Shown: positions 9,597 to 18,435 of the stretch, in pieces
Numbering within the stretch: the first letter of the stretch is position 1
How the letters are laid out: each line of letters begins with the position of its first letter
Assembly: GCF_900148835.1 (NCBI RefSeq)
Contig: NZ_FRYK01000004.1
Location: 124,001 to 188,000, forward strand
DNA length: 64,000 nucleotides
Origin: Flavobacterium cucumis
GTDB lineage: Bacteria; Bacteroidota; Bacteroidia; Flavobacteriales; Flavobacteriaceae
Direction of reading: 5' to 3'
The notes under the pieces: generated by a model
Database searches by the model: none
What the model was told of the DNA's origin: nothing
What the model saw: only the letters and a program-made list of their open reading frames with translations
Program-made: the position numbers and the translations under genes

Positions 9597-9604
9597 CAAA
9601 TATA
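9597..9604 (-). promoter_or_regulatory. candidate -7 box of the pepT promoter
   Basis: TATATTTG on the minus strand fits TAnnTTTG and ends 15 bases before the pepT ATG. No obvious TTG lies at -33. Confidence 0.45.
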
Positions 9605-9664
9605 TGAAATAGAACGGGTTTATTTTTTTCGTATTCTTTAAAATATGTGAGAGTTGAAATTGAG

Positions 9665-10498
9665 TTATTTGATAAACTTCAAAGCAACCCAATTATTACG
9701 TTCAAATTGTTTTACATATGTTAATCCATTAGAAGTACAACTTTCAGAAATTACTGGGATATCTTCAGTATAAAATCCGCTTAAAAATAAAATTCCGTTA
9801 TTATTTAGACAAGAGGCATATTGTTGCATATCGTTTAGTAAAATGTTACGATTGATATTGGCAATAATTACATCATATTTTTTTTCTTTTAGTAATGAAG
9901 CATCCCCTTCGTAAACTGTAATATGTTTACAGTTATTACGCTCTGCATTCTCAATGGAATTTAAATAACACCAATTATCAATATCTATTGCATCGATAGG
10001 TTGGGCTCCTTTCATTTCGGCTAAAATGGCTAAGATGGCTGTTCCACATCCCATGTCTAAAGTTTTCTTTCCATCTAAATCTGTTTCTAACAAATGTTTG
10101 ATCATCATATGAGTTGTTTCATGATGACCGGTTCCAAAACTCATTTTGGGTTCTATTACAATGTCAAATTCAGCATTTGTTTTTTCGTGAAAAGGAGCTC
10201 TTACATGACATTTTCCATCTACATCAATAGGTTCAAAATTTTTCTCCCATTCTTCATTCCAATTTACTTGTTCAATTTCCTCAAAGGTATATTCGATTTT
10301 GAACTCTGAATTGTTTAGAATTTGGATGTCTTCTAATATTTTGGGATCCCATAAATCTTTTTGAACAAAGGCAGAAATTCCAGTTTCAGTTTCGATAAAG
10401 CTTTCAAAGGCTTTTTCACCCAATTCTGCAATCAAAATTTCACTTCCTAATTCAACTGGGTCTATTGTAAAATGATATCCAATATATATATTTGACAT
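9665..10498 (-). CDS. prmA: ribosomal protein L11 methyltransferase
   Basis: SAM-dependent enzyme that methylates ribosomal protein L11. The C-terminal half holds motif [16 protein letters not shown], the acidic residues of IDAIDIDNW and the active-site-like NINRNILL. The N-terminal half is the substrate-recognition domain, with [16 protein letters not shown] and [13 protein letters not shown] use ATG 10498 (277 aa, [10 protein letters not shown]) rather than the in-frame TTG at 10516, because that TTG lies inside the putative -7 box. The gene diverges from the porin at 10590. Confidence 0.93.
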   Translation of the reverse strand: MSNIYIGYHFTIDPVELGSEILIAELGEKAFESFIETETGISAFVQKDLWDPKILEDIQILNNSEFKIEYTFEEIEQVNWNEEWEKNFEPIDVDGKCHVRAPFHEKTNAEFDIVIEPKMSFGTGHHETTHMMIKHLLETDLDGKKTLDMGCGTAILAILAEMKGAQPIDAIDIDNWCYLNSIENAERNNCKHITVYEGDASLLKEKKYDVIIANINRNILLNDMQQYASCLNNNGILFLSGFYTEDIPVISESCTSNGLTYVKQFERNNWVALKFIK

Positions 10499-10513
10499 AA
10501 CGTTAATTTTTTG

Positions 10514-10521
10514 CAAAGGTA
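10514..10521 (-). promoter_or_regulatory. candidate -7 box of the prmA promoter
   Basis: TACCTTTG on the minus strand, an exact TAnnTTTG match, 15 bases before the prmA ATG. It is back to back with the divergent porin promoter at 10557-10564. Confidence 0.55.
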
Positions 10522-10556
10522 ATATTTACTTAACATACTTAACCTTGTTTTAATGT

Positions 10557-10564
10557 TAAGTTTG
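10557..10564 (+). promoter_or_regulatory. candidate -7 box of the porin promoter
   Basis: TAAGTTTG fits TAnnTTTG and lies 25 bases before the porin ATG. Confidence 0.5.
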
Positions 10565-10589
10565 CGCAAAATAAACAACAACATAACAA

Positions 10590-11807
10590 ATGAAAAAATT
10601 AGTAACCCTTTTATTGCTTGTAATCAGCTTTATTGCTGTTGCTCAAGACGTAAAAGTAACCACAAAAGACAACGATTTAAAATTAGCGGCTCTGCCTTAT
10701 TACAACTATGGTAAAGGACTAGGAATTACTTCGCCTGATAGTTTATTTCAGTTAAATATTCGTTTTAGAATGCAAAATCGTGTTACTTACTTTGAAAATG
10801 AAGGTGAAGATCCTGCTTATTCAGGAGAAATTAGACGTTTGCGTTTGCGATTTGATGGATATGTAGGAAATCCTCATTTTCTTTATGTAATTCAATTGTC
10901 TTTTGCACCAGGAGATGTAGGTGAAGTTCAAGAAGGTGAAAACATCAATATCATTCGTGATGCGGCAGTTTTTTATCGTCCTAATAAACATTGGAGTTTT
11001 CTTTTTGGTCAAACCAAATTACCAGGAAACCGTCAACGTGTCAATTCATCAGGAGCTTTACAGTTAACAGACAGAAGTATTAATAATGCACGTTTTACAA
11101 TTGATCGTGATTTTGGTTTTCAAGCTTATTATTTAAATGAGAATACAGATAAATTTTCATACAATGTAAAAACGGCTGTTTCAACAGGAGAAGGAAGAAA
11201 CTGGACAAAATCTGCTGATGACGGAGTGGCATTGACTGGAAAATTAGAGTTAATGCCTTTTGGATCGTTCAAAAAAGACGGGACCAATTTTGAGGGAGAT
11301 GTAGCACGTGAGGAAAAACCAAGATTATTATTATCAGGGGCATTTCACCAAAATAACAGAGCTAGAAGAACTCAAGGACAATTAGGTGGCGATTTATTTG
11401 AACAAAAAACAATGAAATCGGTATTATTAGATGCAATGTTCAAATATAATGGTTGGGCATTTATGTCGAGTTATATGTCGCGTTCTGCTAAAGATCCAAT
11501 TGCTTTTAATCCAGAAGATATAACAGAATTCAATTATGTTCCAGTTGGAAATGGAATGGACTATCAATTGAGTTATGTTTTCCCAACGAATTACGAAATT
11601 ATTGGTCGTTTTTCAACTCAAAATATGCATAAAGATATTAAAGCATTAACACCAGATTCCAAACAATATTCGTTAGGTCTTACGAAATATTTATGGGAAC
11701 ATGCTTTTAAATTACAAGGTGAAGTTACGTTAAGCGATTTGAATTATTTAGACGGAAGCAATAAACAAAATTGGTACGTTCGTTTTCAATTAGAAATAGG
11801 AATCTAA
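10590..11807 (+). CDS. OprO/OprP-type outer-membrane porin
   Basis: Outer-membrane beta-barrel of the phosphate-selective porin O/P family, 405 aa. Signal peptide MKKLVTLLLLVISFIAVAQ. The mature part alternates short polar and aromatic strands, with family-like pieces RRLRLRFDGYVGNPHFLYVI, FFLF-type turns (WSFLFGQTKLPGNRQR) and RDFGFQAYY. The last strand (WYVRFQLEIGI) ends in Ile-Gly-Ile rather than the more common aromatic residue. Phosphate selectivity is only inherited from the family name; no pho-type neighbour is present. It is transcribed alone, ending at the terminator at 11826. Confidence 0.85.
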   Translation: MKKLVTLLLLVISFIAVAQDVKVTTKDNDLKLAALPYYNYGKGLGITSPDSLFQLNIRFRMQNRVTYFENEGEDPAYSGEIRRLRLRFDGYVGNPHFLYVIQLSFAPGDVGEVQEGENINIIRDAAVFYRPNKHWSFLFGQTKLPGNRQRVNSSGALQLTDRSINNARFTIDRDFGFQAYYLNENTDKFSYNVKTAVSTGEGRNWTKSADDGVALTGKLELMPFGSFKKDGTNFEGDVAREEKPRLLLSGAFHQNNRARRTQGQLGGDLFEQKTMKSVLLDAMFKYNGWAFMSSYMSRSAKDPIAFNPEDITEFNYVPVGNGMDYQLSYVFPTNYEIIGRFSTQNMHKDIKALTPDSKQYSLGLTKYLWEHAFKLQGEVTLSDLNYLDGSNKQNWYVRFQLEIGI

Positions 11808-11825
11808 GTTTTAGACATATAGCAC

Positions 11826-11861
11826 AAAGCCACAAGTCAGTGATTGATTTGTGGTTTTTTT
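11826..11861 (+). terminator. Rho-independent terminator after the porin gene
   Basis: AAAGCCACAA pairs with TTGTGGTTTT (10 bp with one G-T), a 13-base loop, then a run of T. Confidence 0.7.
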
Positions 11862-11912
11862 GTTTTCATTATTTCGGAATTCTAATTTCTAAATTCTAAT
11901 TTTTAAATTGCT

Positions 11913-11920
11913 TACCTTTG
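11913..11920 (+). promoter_or_regulatory. candidate -7 box of the cvfB promoter
   Basis: TACCTTTG, an exact TAnnTTTG match, 19 bases before the ATG at 11940. The stretch just upstream (11878-11905) is a low-complexity repeat of AATTCTAATTT. Confidence 0.55.
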
Positions 11921-11939
11921 CACTTTATTTATTTCATTT

Positions 11940-12776
11940 ATGTTACATATAGGAGAGTTCAATACGTTAAAAATACTTAGAGATACTAAAGTTGGTTTAT
12001 TTTTAGGAAGTGAAAACACACAAGAAGATGATGTTTTATTACCTAACAAATACGTGCCAAAAGAATTTACTATTGGAGATGATTTAACCGTATTTGTGTA
12101 TTTAGATCACGAAGAACGTCCTGTTGCAACTACGTTAAAGCCTTACATCAAGTTGAACGAATTTGCGCATTTAAAAGTGAATTATATCAATAAATTTGGA
12201 GCTTTTTTAGATTGGGGATTAGAGAAAGATTTGTTTGTTCCGTTTAAAGAACAAGCGCGTCCAATGGAAGAAGGTAAACGTTATTTGGTTTATATGTTTT
12301 TAGATGAAAAAACAAATCGTTTAGTAGCTTCGAGTAAAACCAATCAGTTCTTGAATAATGAAAATTTAGATTTACAACGTAATGAAGAAGTCGATATTTT
12401 AATTTCACACATTACCGATGCTGGGATCAATGTTATCATCAATCAAAAGCACAAAGGATTAGCGTATAAAAATGAAGTATATGATGCTGTAAAACCTGGA
12501 ATGAAAACAAAAGGTTATATTAAGAATGTTCGTCCTGATGGTAAAATTGACGTGTTACTTCGTAAAATAGGAGTAGAAGCAATCGAACCTTCTTCTCAAG
12601 TTATATTAGATGAATTGAAAGCCAATCGCGGTTTTTTACGATTAACGGACAATTCACATCCTGAAGATATTAAAACGGTATTGAAAATGAGTAAAAAGAA
12701 TTTCAAAAAAGCCGTTGGAAATTTATACAAACAAAAGTTAATCGAGATTAAAGAAGACGGAATTTACTTGGTGTAA
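11940..12776 (+). CDS. cvfB: CvfB/YitL-family S1-domain RNA-binding protein
   Basis: Cytosolic RNA-binding protein of 278 aa. S1-like OB folds occupy residues 1-215: DDLTVFVYLDHEERPVAT, then KVNYINKFGAFLDWGLEKDL, then GMKTKGYIKNVRPDGKIDVL. The C-terminal winged helix (about 218-278) reads DIKTVLKMSKKNFKKAVGNL and KLIEIKEDGIYLV. The Staphylococcus homologue CvfB binds RNA and affects virulence factor expression; no such role can be inferred here. The next gene starts one base after its stop. Confidence 0.9.
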   Translation: MLHIGEFNTLKILRDTKVGLFLGSENTQEDDVLLPNKYVPKEFTIGDDLTVFVYLDHEERPVATTLKPYIKLNEFAHLKVNYINKFGAFLDWGLEKDLFVPFKEQARPMEEGKRYLVYMFLDEKTNRLVASSKTNQFLNNENLDLQRNEEVDILISHITDAGINVIINQKHKGLAYKNEVYDAVKPGMKTKGYIKNVRPDGKIDVLLRKIGVEAIEPSSQVILDELKANRGFLRLTDNSHPEDIKTVLKMSKKNFKKAVGNLYKQKLIEIKEDGIYLV

Positions 12777-12777
12777 C

Positions 12778-13062
12778 ATGTCAGCAAAAAATAAACTATA
12801 TCTTTTTCTAAGTATTGTCGTTTTGTTATTGACATTTGTTGCTATACTCCAAAATTTTGAAACCGTTCACTTTATTGGTTTTGAAACTGAAATCATTTGG
12901 ATTCCTATTTGGATAGGTGTTGTAATTTTACCTCTTTTAAATTTATATGAAATTGCTGTAAATACTGAGGGTTATAACAAGTATTATTGGTTAGCACTTG
13001 TAATTAATTTAATTACTATTTTCTTCATTTTAAGATATTTCGAAATAGCGTTACTTTCCTAA
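12778..13062 (+). CDS. small three-span membrane protein, unknown
   Basis: 94 aa, not recognised. Three hydrophobic segments at about 7-25, 39-59 and 71-90, with two charged loops between them (FETVHFIGFETE and NTEGYNKYY). It starts one base after the cvfB stop, so the two are probably co-transcribed and translationally coupled. Codon use is like its neighbours, and no catalytic motif is visible. Confidence 0.7.
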   Translation: MSAKNKLYLFLSIVVLLLTFVAILQNFETVHFIGFETEIIWIPIWIGVVILPLLNLYEIAVNTEGYNKYYWLALVINLITIFFILRYFEIALLS

Positions 13063-13100
13063 ATTTTTCATTATTAGTGTTTTTTTAAATGTTTTATCAC

Positions 13101-13119
13101 TACATTTGTATATACAAAT
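13101..13119 (+). promoter_or_regulatory. promoter of the DODA-type gene overlapped by a perfect 16-bp palindrome
   Basis: The -7 box TACATTTG is at 13101-13108. ATTTGTATATACAAAT, a perfect palindrome, covers 13104-13119. The palindrome overlaps half of the -7 box and the expected transcription start, a position where a bound dimeric regulator would block transcription. No regulator gene is adjacent. Confidence 0.5.
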
Positions 13120-13127
13120 ATTAATTT

Positions 13128-14006
13128 ATGAATCGCAAGAATTTCATAACTTTACTTTCAGGAGGAATCGCTATGGCAAGTATACAACCGTTCTATGATT
13201 GGACAAAAGGATTAGGAGAAGAAGAGGAGAAGAAGCCCGTTTTATTCATCGGACATGGTTCACCTATGAATGCTATTGAAGATAATATATTTTCAAAACG
13301 TTGGCAACTAATGGGGAAGGAAATCCCAACACCAAAAGCAGTTGTAGTCGTTTCGGCGCATTGGTTAACAAAAGGAACTCTAGTAACCGCAATGCCAAAT
13401 CCAAAAACGATTCACGATTTTGGTGGTTTTCCTCAAGCCTTATTTGATGTGCAATATCCAGCGCCGGGAAGTCCAGAATTGGCAACTGAAATTCAAAAAT
13501 TAATCACAAATCCAGCAGTAGAATTAGATCATGATTGGGGTTTAGATCACGGTACTTGGTCTGTAGTAAAACATATGTTTCCTGATGCCAATATTCCTGT
13601 GCTACAATTGAGTATTGATTATTACAAACCAGCTGCATATCATTATGAATTAGCAAAACAATTGCTTTCTCTCCGAAAAAAAGGAGTTTTAATTATTGGA
13701 AGTGGCAATATGGTACACAATTTACGAATGATAGCATGGGACAAACTCTACGAACCGGAATACGGATTTGATTGGGCTTTGGAAATGAACGATATCTTCA
13801 AAAATAAAATTTCAAATGGTTTTCATAAAGAATTAATTCAATATGAAAAATTGAATAAAGCCGCAACTTTAGCAATTCCAACTCCTGACCATTATTATCC
13901 TTTGTTATACATTTTAGCCCTACAAACGGATAATGATAAAGTTGAATTCTTTAACGATAAAGTTGTTGGTGGTTCGTTAACGATGACTTCAGTTAAAATA
14001 GGTTGA
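13128..14006 (+). CDS. ygiD: DODA-type extradiol dioxygenase (4,5-DOPA dioxygenase, YgiD family)
   Basis: Zinc- or iron-dependent class III ring-cleavage enzyme family, 292 aa. Metal-binding motif FIGHGSPMNAI has its His at residue 43. Further conserved pieces are VVSAHWLTKGTLV, HDFGGFPQ, DHDWGLDHGTWSV and the late GSGNMVHNLR. There is an N-terminal addition of about 35 residues containing a short hydrophobic stretch (FITLLSGGIAMASI), absent from E. coli YgiD as I recall it. It may be a weak export signal or just a tail. The true substrate in this organism is unknown. Confidence 0.88.
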   Translation: MNRKNFITLLSGGIAMASIQPFYDWTKGLGEEEEKKPVLFIGHGSPMNAIEDNIFSKRWQLMGKEIPTPKAVVVVSAHWLTKGTLVTAMPNPKTIHDFGGFPQALFDVQYPAPGSPELATEIQKLITNPAVELDHDWGLDHGTWSVVKHMFPDANIPVLQLSIDYYKPAAYHYELAKQLLSLRKKGVLIIGSGNMVHNLRMIAWDKLYEPEYGFDWALEMNDIFKNKISNGFHKELIQYEKLNKAATLAIPTPDHYYPLLYILALQTDNDKVEFFNDKVVGGSLTMTSVKIG

Positions 14007-15188
14007 TTATTCCCCTTCTTCTGTTTTGAATTGAAAAGGATAGTCTCCAAATATAGGTGCTAGTCTTTTTGTTTGATAAGGCTTTCTTGTAAACTTATTT
14101 GAAATGGCAATGATAGTAACAGAGTCTTTAGGTAATGTTACATAGGAAGAAGTATTTCCATGCCACCAACCATTGTGAAAGAAATACTTTTGGCCTGTTT
14201 CAAATTCTACCATTCGAATCCCTAATCCATAGTTCTTTATTCCTTTTTTTTCGTAGCTGTATCCTTTGAACATCTCTTCTTTCATGGCAGCACTTAAAAA
14301 TTTATCTGAGTACAATGCCAAGTCAAACTGTAATAAATCTCTTGGTGTTGAATAGATGTTTTTATCACCATATACTTGATCTAAGTATTCAAAAGCCAAT
14401 CTGAAATAATTGTTTTTGTAGGACTGACTTATACTGTCTTGCTTCGTTAGATCATCAAATACAAATGTGTTTTTCATTCCTAACGGATCAAAAATCATAT
14501 CTTGTAGTACTTGAGGATATGATTTTTTTTCAACTTTTTCTATGATTAATGCTAACAACGCATAATTGGTATTGCAATAGCTAAAACGAGTTCCCGGTTT
14601 TGATTCTAAATTTATATTTTTAGAAGCTAGAAGCGTCAACACATCTTGATTGGTAAGCGGTTGTTTTTTGTCCCAAATTCCTTTATCATTAGTGAAATAA
14701 GCATAGTTTCTAAGCCCACTTCTGTGATTTAGTAACATTCTAATGGTGGTTTCTTCATTCGGAAATTCAGGTAGTATAGATTTAACATAGTCATCCAATT
14801 CTATTTTTTTGGCATCAACTAGTTTCAGAATGGTAACTGCCGTAATTACTTTAGAAACGGAGGCTATATGTAGTGGCGTATTTTCTTTAATAGAGTCGTT
14901 ATTTTCTTTGTAGGCATATCCACTATAATTTTCGAATAAAATTTCACCATTTTTTGCAACCAAAAAGGAACCGCTAAAGTTTTTTGGATCAAAGCGTTCG
15001 TTGAAAAACACTTCAATGTCATCTGCCGTTTTTTTCTTGTAAACCGTAGTTAAACGTGAAAAATTAACGGCATATTCAGAGACGTTACCTTCAATATCTT
15101 TAACTGTAGATTCTTTGGCTTTATCTGGTTTATTTTGACAATTAACAAGTGATAAACTTAGGAGTAACACTATTATTTTATTCAACAT
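14007..15188 (-). CDS. serine hydrolase lipoprotein (class C beta-lactamase / DD-peptidase fold)
   Basis: Exported 393-aa lipoprotein: signal MLNKIIVLLLSLSLVNC with Cys 17. The penicillin-recognising fold spans about 55-375: SxxK in HIASVSKVI, the YxN-type motif in SYCNTNYALL, and the HxG-type motif in FFHNGWWHG. It may be an esterase, D-peptidase or beta-lactamase; the three cannot be told apart here. Its start overlaps the end of the upstream PH-like gene by 11 bases, so both are likely translated from one message. It converges on the dioxygenase gene with no gap, its stop beginning one base after that gene's end. Confidence 0.88.
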   Translation of the reverse strand: MLNKIIVLLLSLSLVNCQNKPDKAKESTVKDIEGNVSEYAVNFSRLTTVYKKKTADDIEVFFNERFDPKNFSGSFLVAKNGEILFENYSGYAYKENNDSIKENTPLHIASVSKVITAVTILKLVDAKKIELDDYVKSILPEFPNEETTIRMLLNHRSGLRNYAYFTNDKGIWDKKQPLTNQDVLTLLASKNINLESKPGTRFSYCNTNYALLALIIEKVEKKSYPQVLQDMIFDPLGMKNTFVFDDLTKQDSISQSYKNNYFRLAFEYLDQVYGDKNIYSTPRDLLQFDLALYSDKFLSAAMKEEMFKGYSYEKKGIKNYGLGIRMVEFETGQKYFFHNGWWHGNTSSYVTLPKDSVTIIAISNKFTRKPYQTKRLAPIFGDYPFQFKTEEGE

Positions 15189-15624
15189 AAGGCGAATTCT
15201 TAAACGTAATATTGGGATTTAGGGCTTGCAATTTAGTAATAAATTCTTGTTGTTTTTCAGGAGAAATGTAAATATCATCGTATTTATTAAAGGTTATTAT
15301 TAAACCACGATGACTCAGTGCTGGTTTACAAAGAGTTGGTACATAAATCCCCTTGTGATATTCAATTTTATTGATTTTAGTAATATCAATTTTCCCATAA
15401 AATGGCCCCGATTTCCAATGTAGATCTGAGTTTAGAATTTCATAGTAAGTGCTTTTGAAGCACCATACAAAAAATAAAATCACCAAAAAATGTATAGAAA
15501 ATAAAACAACAAATGGTTCATAAGAATCTTCAAAAAGAGCAGGAATTGTTAATAGCAATAAAAATAAAAGTACTCCAACATAAATATACCTATTCAATTT
15601 ACTTACTACCGATTTGAAAATCAT
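15178..15624 (-). CDS. membrane protein with PH-like domain
   Basis: 148 aa. Two hydrophobic segments (YVGVLLFLLLLTIPALF and FVVLFSIHFLVILFFVWCF) are followed by a bacterial PH-like beta domain: TYYEILNSDLHWKSGPF, IDITKINKIEYHKG and GLIITFNKYDDIYISP. The frame is open further upstream to a TTG at 15675; I prefer ATG 15624 because it puts the hydrophobic part at the N-terminus. Function unknown. It overlaps the serine hydrolase start by 11 bases. Confidence 0.72.
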   Translation of the reverse strand: MIFKSVVSKLNRYIYVGVLLFLLLLTIPALFEDSYEPFVVLFSIHFLVILFFVWCFKSTYYEILNSDLHWKSGPFYGKIDITKINKIEYHKGIYVPTLCKPALSHRGLIITFNKYDDIYISPEKQQEFITKLQALNPNITFKNSPYVE

Positions 15625-15716
15625 TGCTATAATATTTTGGAAATCATCAAATTGAAAATCATCATAAAAATTCAAATTGTAACTTTTGTTAATAGTTACA
15701 CAATATTCTAATTATC

Positions 15717-15724
15717 TACTTTTG
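15717..15724 (+). promoter_or_regulatory. possible -7 box for menB
   Basis: TACTTTTG fits TAnnTTTG but lies 89 bases before the menB ATG and lacks a well-placed -33 TTG. Confidence 0.3.
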
Positions 15725-15813
15725 AACTTGCAATATAATGCAAAAAATGAATTATTTTTACAGAAATTTACATTTAACATAATTTACAATTATCTACTTA
15801 AATACTTGAAAAG

Positions 15814-16653
15814 ATGAGCAAAATCGAATGGAAAACCGTAAGAGAATTTGAAGATATTACTTATAAAAAATGCAATGGTGTTGCCCGAATTGCTTTCAAC
15901 CGACCAGATGTTAGAAACGCATTTCGTCCGAAAACAACTAAAGAATTAATTGAAGCCTTTTACGATGCGCAAGAAGATACTTCCATTGGAGTGGTGTTGC
16001 TTTCTGCCGAAGGACCAAGTTCTAAAGATGGCATTTGGAGTTTTTGTAGTGGTGGCGATCAAAAAGCTCGTGGTCATCAAGGTTATGTAGGAGAAGATGG
16101 TTACCATAGATTGAACATTTTAGAAGTGCAACGTATGATTCGTTTTATGCCAAAAGCCGTAATTTGTGTTGTTCCGGGTTGGGCTGTTGGTGGCGGACAC
16201 TCGCTTCACGTAGTTTGTGATTTAACGTTGGCGAGTAAAGAACACGCGATTTTCAAACAAACCGATGCTGATGTAACGAGTTTCGATGGTGGTTACGGTT
16301 CTGCTTATTTAGCTAAAATGGTCGGACAAAAGAAAGCGAGAGAAATTTTCTTTTTAGGTAGAAATTACTCGGCTCAAGATGCTTTTGAAATGGGAATGGT
16401 AAATGCCGTAATTCCGCATGCGGAGTTAGAAGATACGGCTTACGAATGGGCACAAGAAATTCTTGCAAAATCACCAACCTCAATCAAAATGCTAAAATTC
16501 GCTATGAATTTAACCGATGATGGAATGGTAGGTCAACAAGTTTTTGCAGGTGAAGCAACTCGTTTAGCTTATATGACAGACGAAGCAAAAGAGGGAAGAG
16601 ACGCGTTCTTAGAAAAACGTAAACCAAATTTTGAAAAGAAATATTTGCCTTAA
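15814..16653 (+). CDS. menB: 1,4-dihydroxy-2-naphthoyl-CoA synthase
   Basis: Crotonase-fold enzyme of menaquinone synthesis that cyclises o-succinylbenzoyl-CoA. The 279-aa protein carries ITYKKCN-like family opening (DITYKKCNGVARIAFNRPDV), the FCSGGDQKARGHQGY active-site strand, PGWAVGGGHSLHVVCDLTLA (oxyanion hole) and TSFDGGYGSAYLAKMVGQKK, which together are diagnostic for MenB rather than other crotonases. menA and menC lie 3.4 and 7 kb downstream on the same strand. Confidence 0.95.
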   Translation: MSKIEWKTVREFEDITYKKCNGVARIAFNRPDVRNAFRPKTTKELIEAFYDAQEDTSIGVVLLSAEGPSSKDGIWSFCSGGDQKARGHQGYVGEDGYHRLNILEVQRMIRFMPKAVICVVPGWAVGGGHSLHVVCDLTLASKEHAIFKQTDADVTSFDGGYGSAYLAKMVGQKKAREIFFLGRNYSAQDAFEMGMVNAVIPHAELEDTAYEWAQEILAKSPTSIKMLKFAMNLTDDGMVGQQVFAGEATRLAYMTDEAKEGRDAFLEKRKPNFEKKYLP

Positions 16654-16667
16654 TTAATCAAATTTTA

Positions 16668-17258
16668 ATGATAAAATTAAAATCGTATTATTTTATTTTA
16701 ATTGTTGTTTTTTTAACAATTCTATATTCTGTTTTTTCATGGATAATGAATTCAATAGAATATAATAATATCATAAAGTTTTTTTGTGTTTTAATAATTA
16801 TTGTGGAATTATCTTTTCATTCATTTTCTAAATGGAAATCTTATAAAAACGATTGGAAGATAATCGGCAGAACAAAATACAATTTAACAGGTTTTAATTT
16901 TTTTATGATAATAGTTCTTATTTTTTCAATTCTAATTCAATTATTTGTTTTCGTAAGAGATAATCAATTACCTGATTTTAGTTTTTTTTATATAGTAGTT
17001 TTAAGTTCTATGAACCTCAAACAATTAAACTACCATTTGATTGTCAAACAAAATTTTGTAACAATTATTGAAAATAATTATTTTGAAGATTATTCAAAGC
17101 CTGACATAAAGTATATAGCAATTAAAAATAATAATTTAGCTATTGCACTTATGAAATCGGATAAGGTTTTTAATTTTCCAATTGAAGATTTCAAAGAGAA
17201 TGAGTTAGAAGTATTAAATCAATTTATTGAAGTTCAAAATCTTTATGACTATAAATAA
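16668..17258 (+). CDS. membrane protein of unknown function
   Basis: 196 aa, not recognised. Four hydrophobic segments lie at about 7-25, 36-52, 78-98 and 105-116. A soluble tail from about 120 has alternating hydrophobic strands (LIVKQNFVTIIENNYF, IKYIAIKNNNLAIAL), suggesting a PH-like or beta domain facing the cytosol. It is A+T-richer than menB. Its last 14 bases overlap the start of the next gene. Confidence 0.6.
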   Translation: MIKLKSYYFILIVVFLTILYSVFSWIMNSIEYNNIIKFFCVLIIIVELSFHSFSKWKSYKNDWKIIGRTKYNLTGFNFFMIIVLIFSILIQLFVFVRDNQLPDFSFFYIVVLSSMNLKQLNYHLIVKQNFVTIIENNYFEDYSKPDIKYIAIKNNNLAIALMKSDKVFNFPIEDFKENELEVLNQFIEVQNLYDYK

Positions 17259-17853
17259 TATATTAAAAAAAATCGCATTCGGATTATTAGTATTGTTGGG
17301 TAATGTATCATTAGCCCAAGAAAATACTGACGATAAAAAAGAGACAAAATTTCAAGTAGGAGTTCACTACGTTGGAAATTTTCGTAATGAAAACATTATT
17401 AGTGATGGTTTTAATGGTATAGTTGGAATTTCTACTAATTATGCAATTTACCAAGATGAAATGATTTCAGTTTTTGGTGGTTTGAATATTGATTATTTAC
17501 AATCTCGAGATTTATTTTTACAAAATGATATCCTAATTTGGAATCCCAATGCAAGTATCGAAGTTGATGTTTTCAAAGGAAAATTAAGACCTTTCTTTGG
17601 ATTGGGTTATGCTTTCTTTTCGAATGATTTCAAATTTACAACTGGTATTTTTGATCCTATGGATCCTGCGATTACGGTACGTGAGAAAAAACTAAATTTT
17701 AATGGTTTGACAATTAATCCAGGTATAAAATATCATGTTTCTAATTTGTTTTTTCTTGAAGGAAGTTATAAATATTTTCCAATAAATTCTAGTGATTTTG
17801 ATGGAACTGCAAATACTCATTTTGTTTATTTAGGTCTTGGTTTTAAATTTTAA
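17245..17853 (+). CDS. secreted outer-membrane beta-barrel protein, unknown
   Basis: 202 aa from ATG 17245 (an in-frame TTG at 17227 also exists). The signal peptide ends in LLGNVSLAQ. The mature protein has alternating aromatic/polar strands with glycine turns (VGISTNYAIYQD, LRPFFGLGYAFF, IKYHVSNLFFLEGSYKYF) and a C-terminal strand ending in Phe (FVYLGLGFKF), as in 8-stranded barrels. No specific family identified. It overlaps the preceding membrane-protein gene by 14 bases. Confidence 0.75.
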   Translation: MTINNILKKIAFGLLVLLGNVSLAQENTDDKKETKFQVGVHYVGNFRNENIISDGFNGIVGISTNYAIYQDEMISVFGGLNIDYLQSRDLFLQNDILIWNPNASIEVDVFKGKLRPFFGLGYAFFSNDFKFTTGIFDPMDPAITVREKKLNFNGLTINPGIKYHVSNLFFLEGSYKYFPINSSDFDGTANTHFVYLGLGFKF

Positions 17854-17856
17854 AGT

Positions 17857-18435
17857 ATGAACGTATTCACCAATAATCCCATCGACATAACCCAACTTCC
17901 AAAATTCGAAGAAGTGCAATTGAAAGGTTTAAATCCGAAGTATATTACGGTTTTGCTTTTTAATTTTTCATTGCTTTTAACTTTGGTTATTGTAGGATTT
18001 TCAGCTTTGTTTTATTTTAAACGAGATGCTTTTTCCAATGCAATTTGGATAGCAATTTTAGTTGGAGTCGTTTTGTTTTTAGTAGGATTAGTAGTGTTCA
18101 CTAAATTTAGTTTTCATAAAAAAGGATATGCTTTTAGAGAGCACGATGCCATTTATAAATCAGGTTTGATTTCTGAAACTACTACGATTATTCCTTTTAA
18201 TAGAGTTCAACATGTGGCTTTGCATCAGGGATTTATTTCTAGAAAATTAGGTTTGGCTTCTGTCGAATTGTTTACAGCTGGCGGTAGTAGTTCTGATTTA
18301 GAAATTCCAGGGTTACTTTTAGCAGATGCACAGCTTATTAAGAATTTGGTTTCCCAAAAAATCAATCCGCCTAGAAAGGACAAATTAAACGAAGTAGTAT
18401 CAACAGAAACTCTATTAACTGAAGAACATGAATAA
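17857..18435 (+). CDS. YdbS-like membrane protein with bacterial PH domain
   Basis: 192 aa. Two transmembrane segments at about 30-50 and 60-82, then a bPH2 domain with the typical sequence IIPFNRVQHVALHQGFISRK, LGLASVELFTAGG and LEIPGL. In Bacillus and other bacteria the YdbS/YdbT pair sits in the membrane and has been linked to resistance to antimicrobials; the biochemical role is unclear. Its end overlaps the following YdbT-like gene by 8 bases, indicating coupled translation. Confidence 0.85.
   Translation: MNVFTNNPIDITQLPKFEEVQLKGLNPKYITVLLFNFSLLLTLVIVGFSALFYFKRDAFSNAIWIAILVGVVLFLVGLVVFTKFSFHKKGYAFREHDAIYKSGLISETTTIIPFNRVQHVALHQGFISRKLGLASVELFTAGGSSSDLEIPGLLLADAQLIKNLVSQKINPPRKDKLNEVVSTETLLTEEHE

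Noticed and set aside
9665..10516. TTG at 10516 as the prmA start
   Set aside because: The TTG is inside the putative -7 box, and the ATG at 10498 matches the family start.
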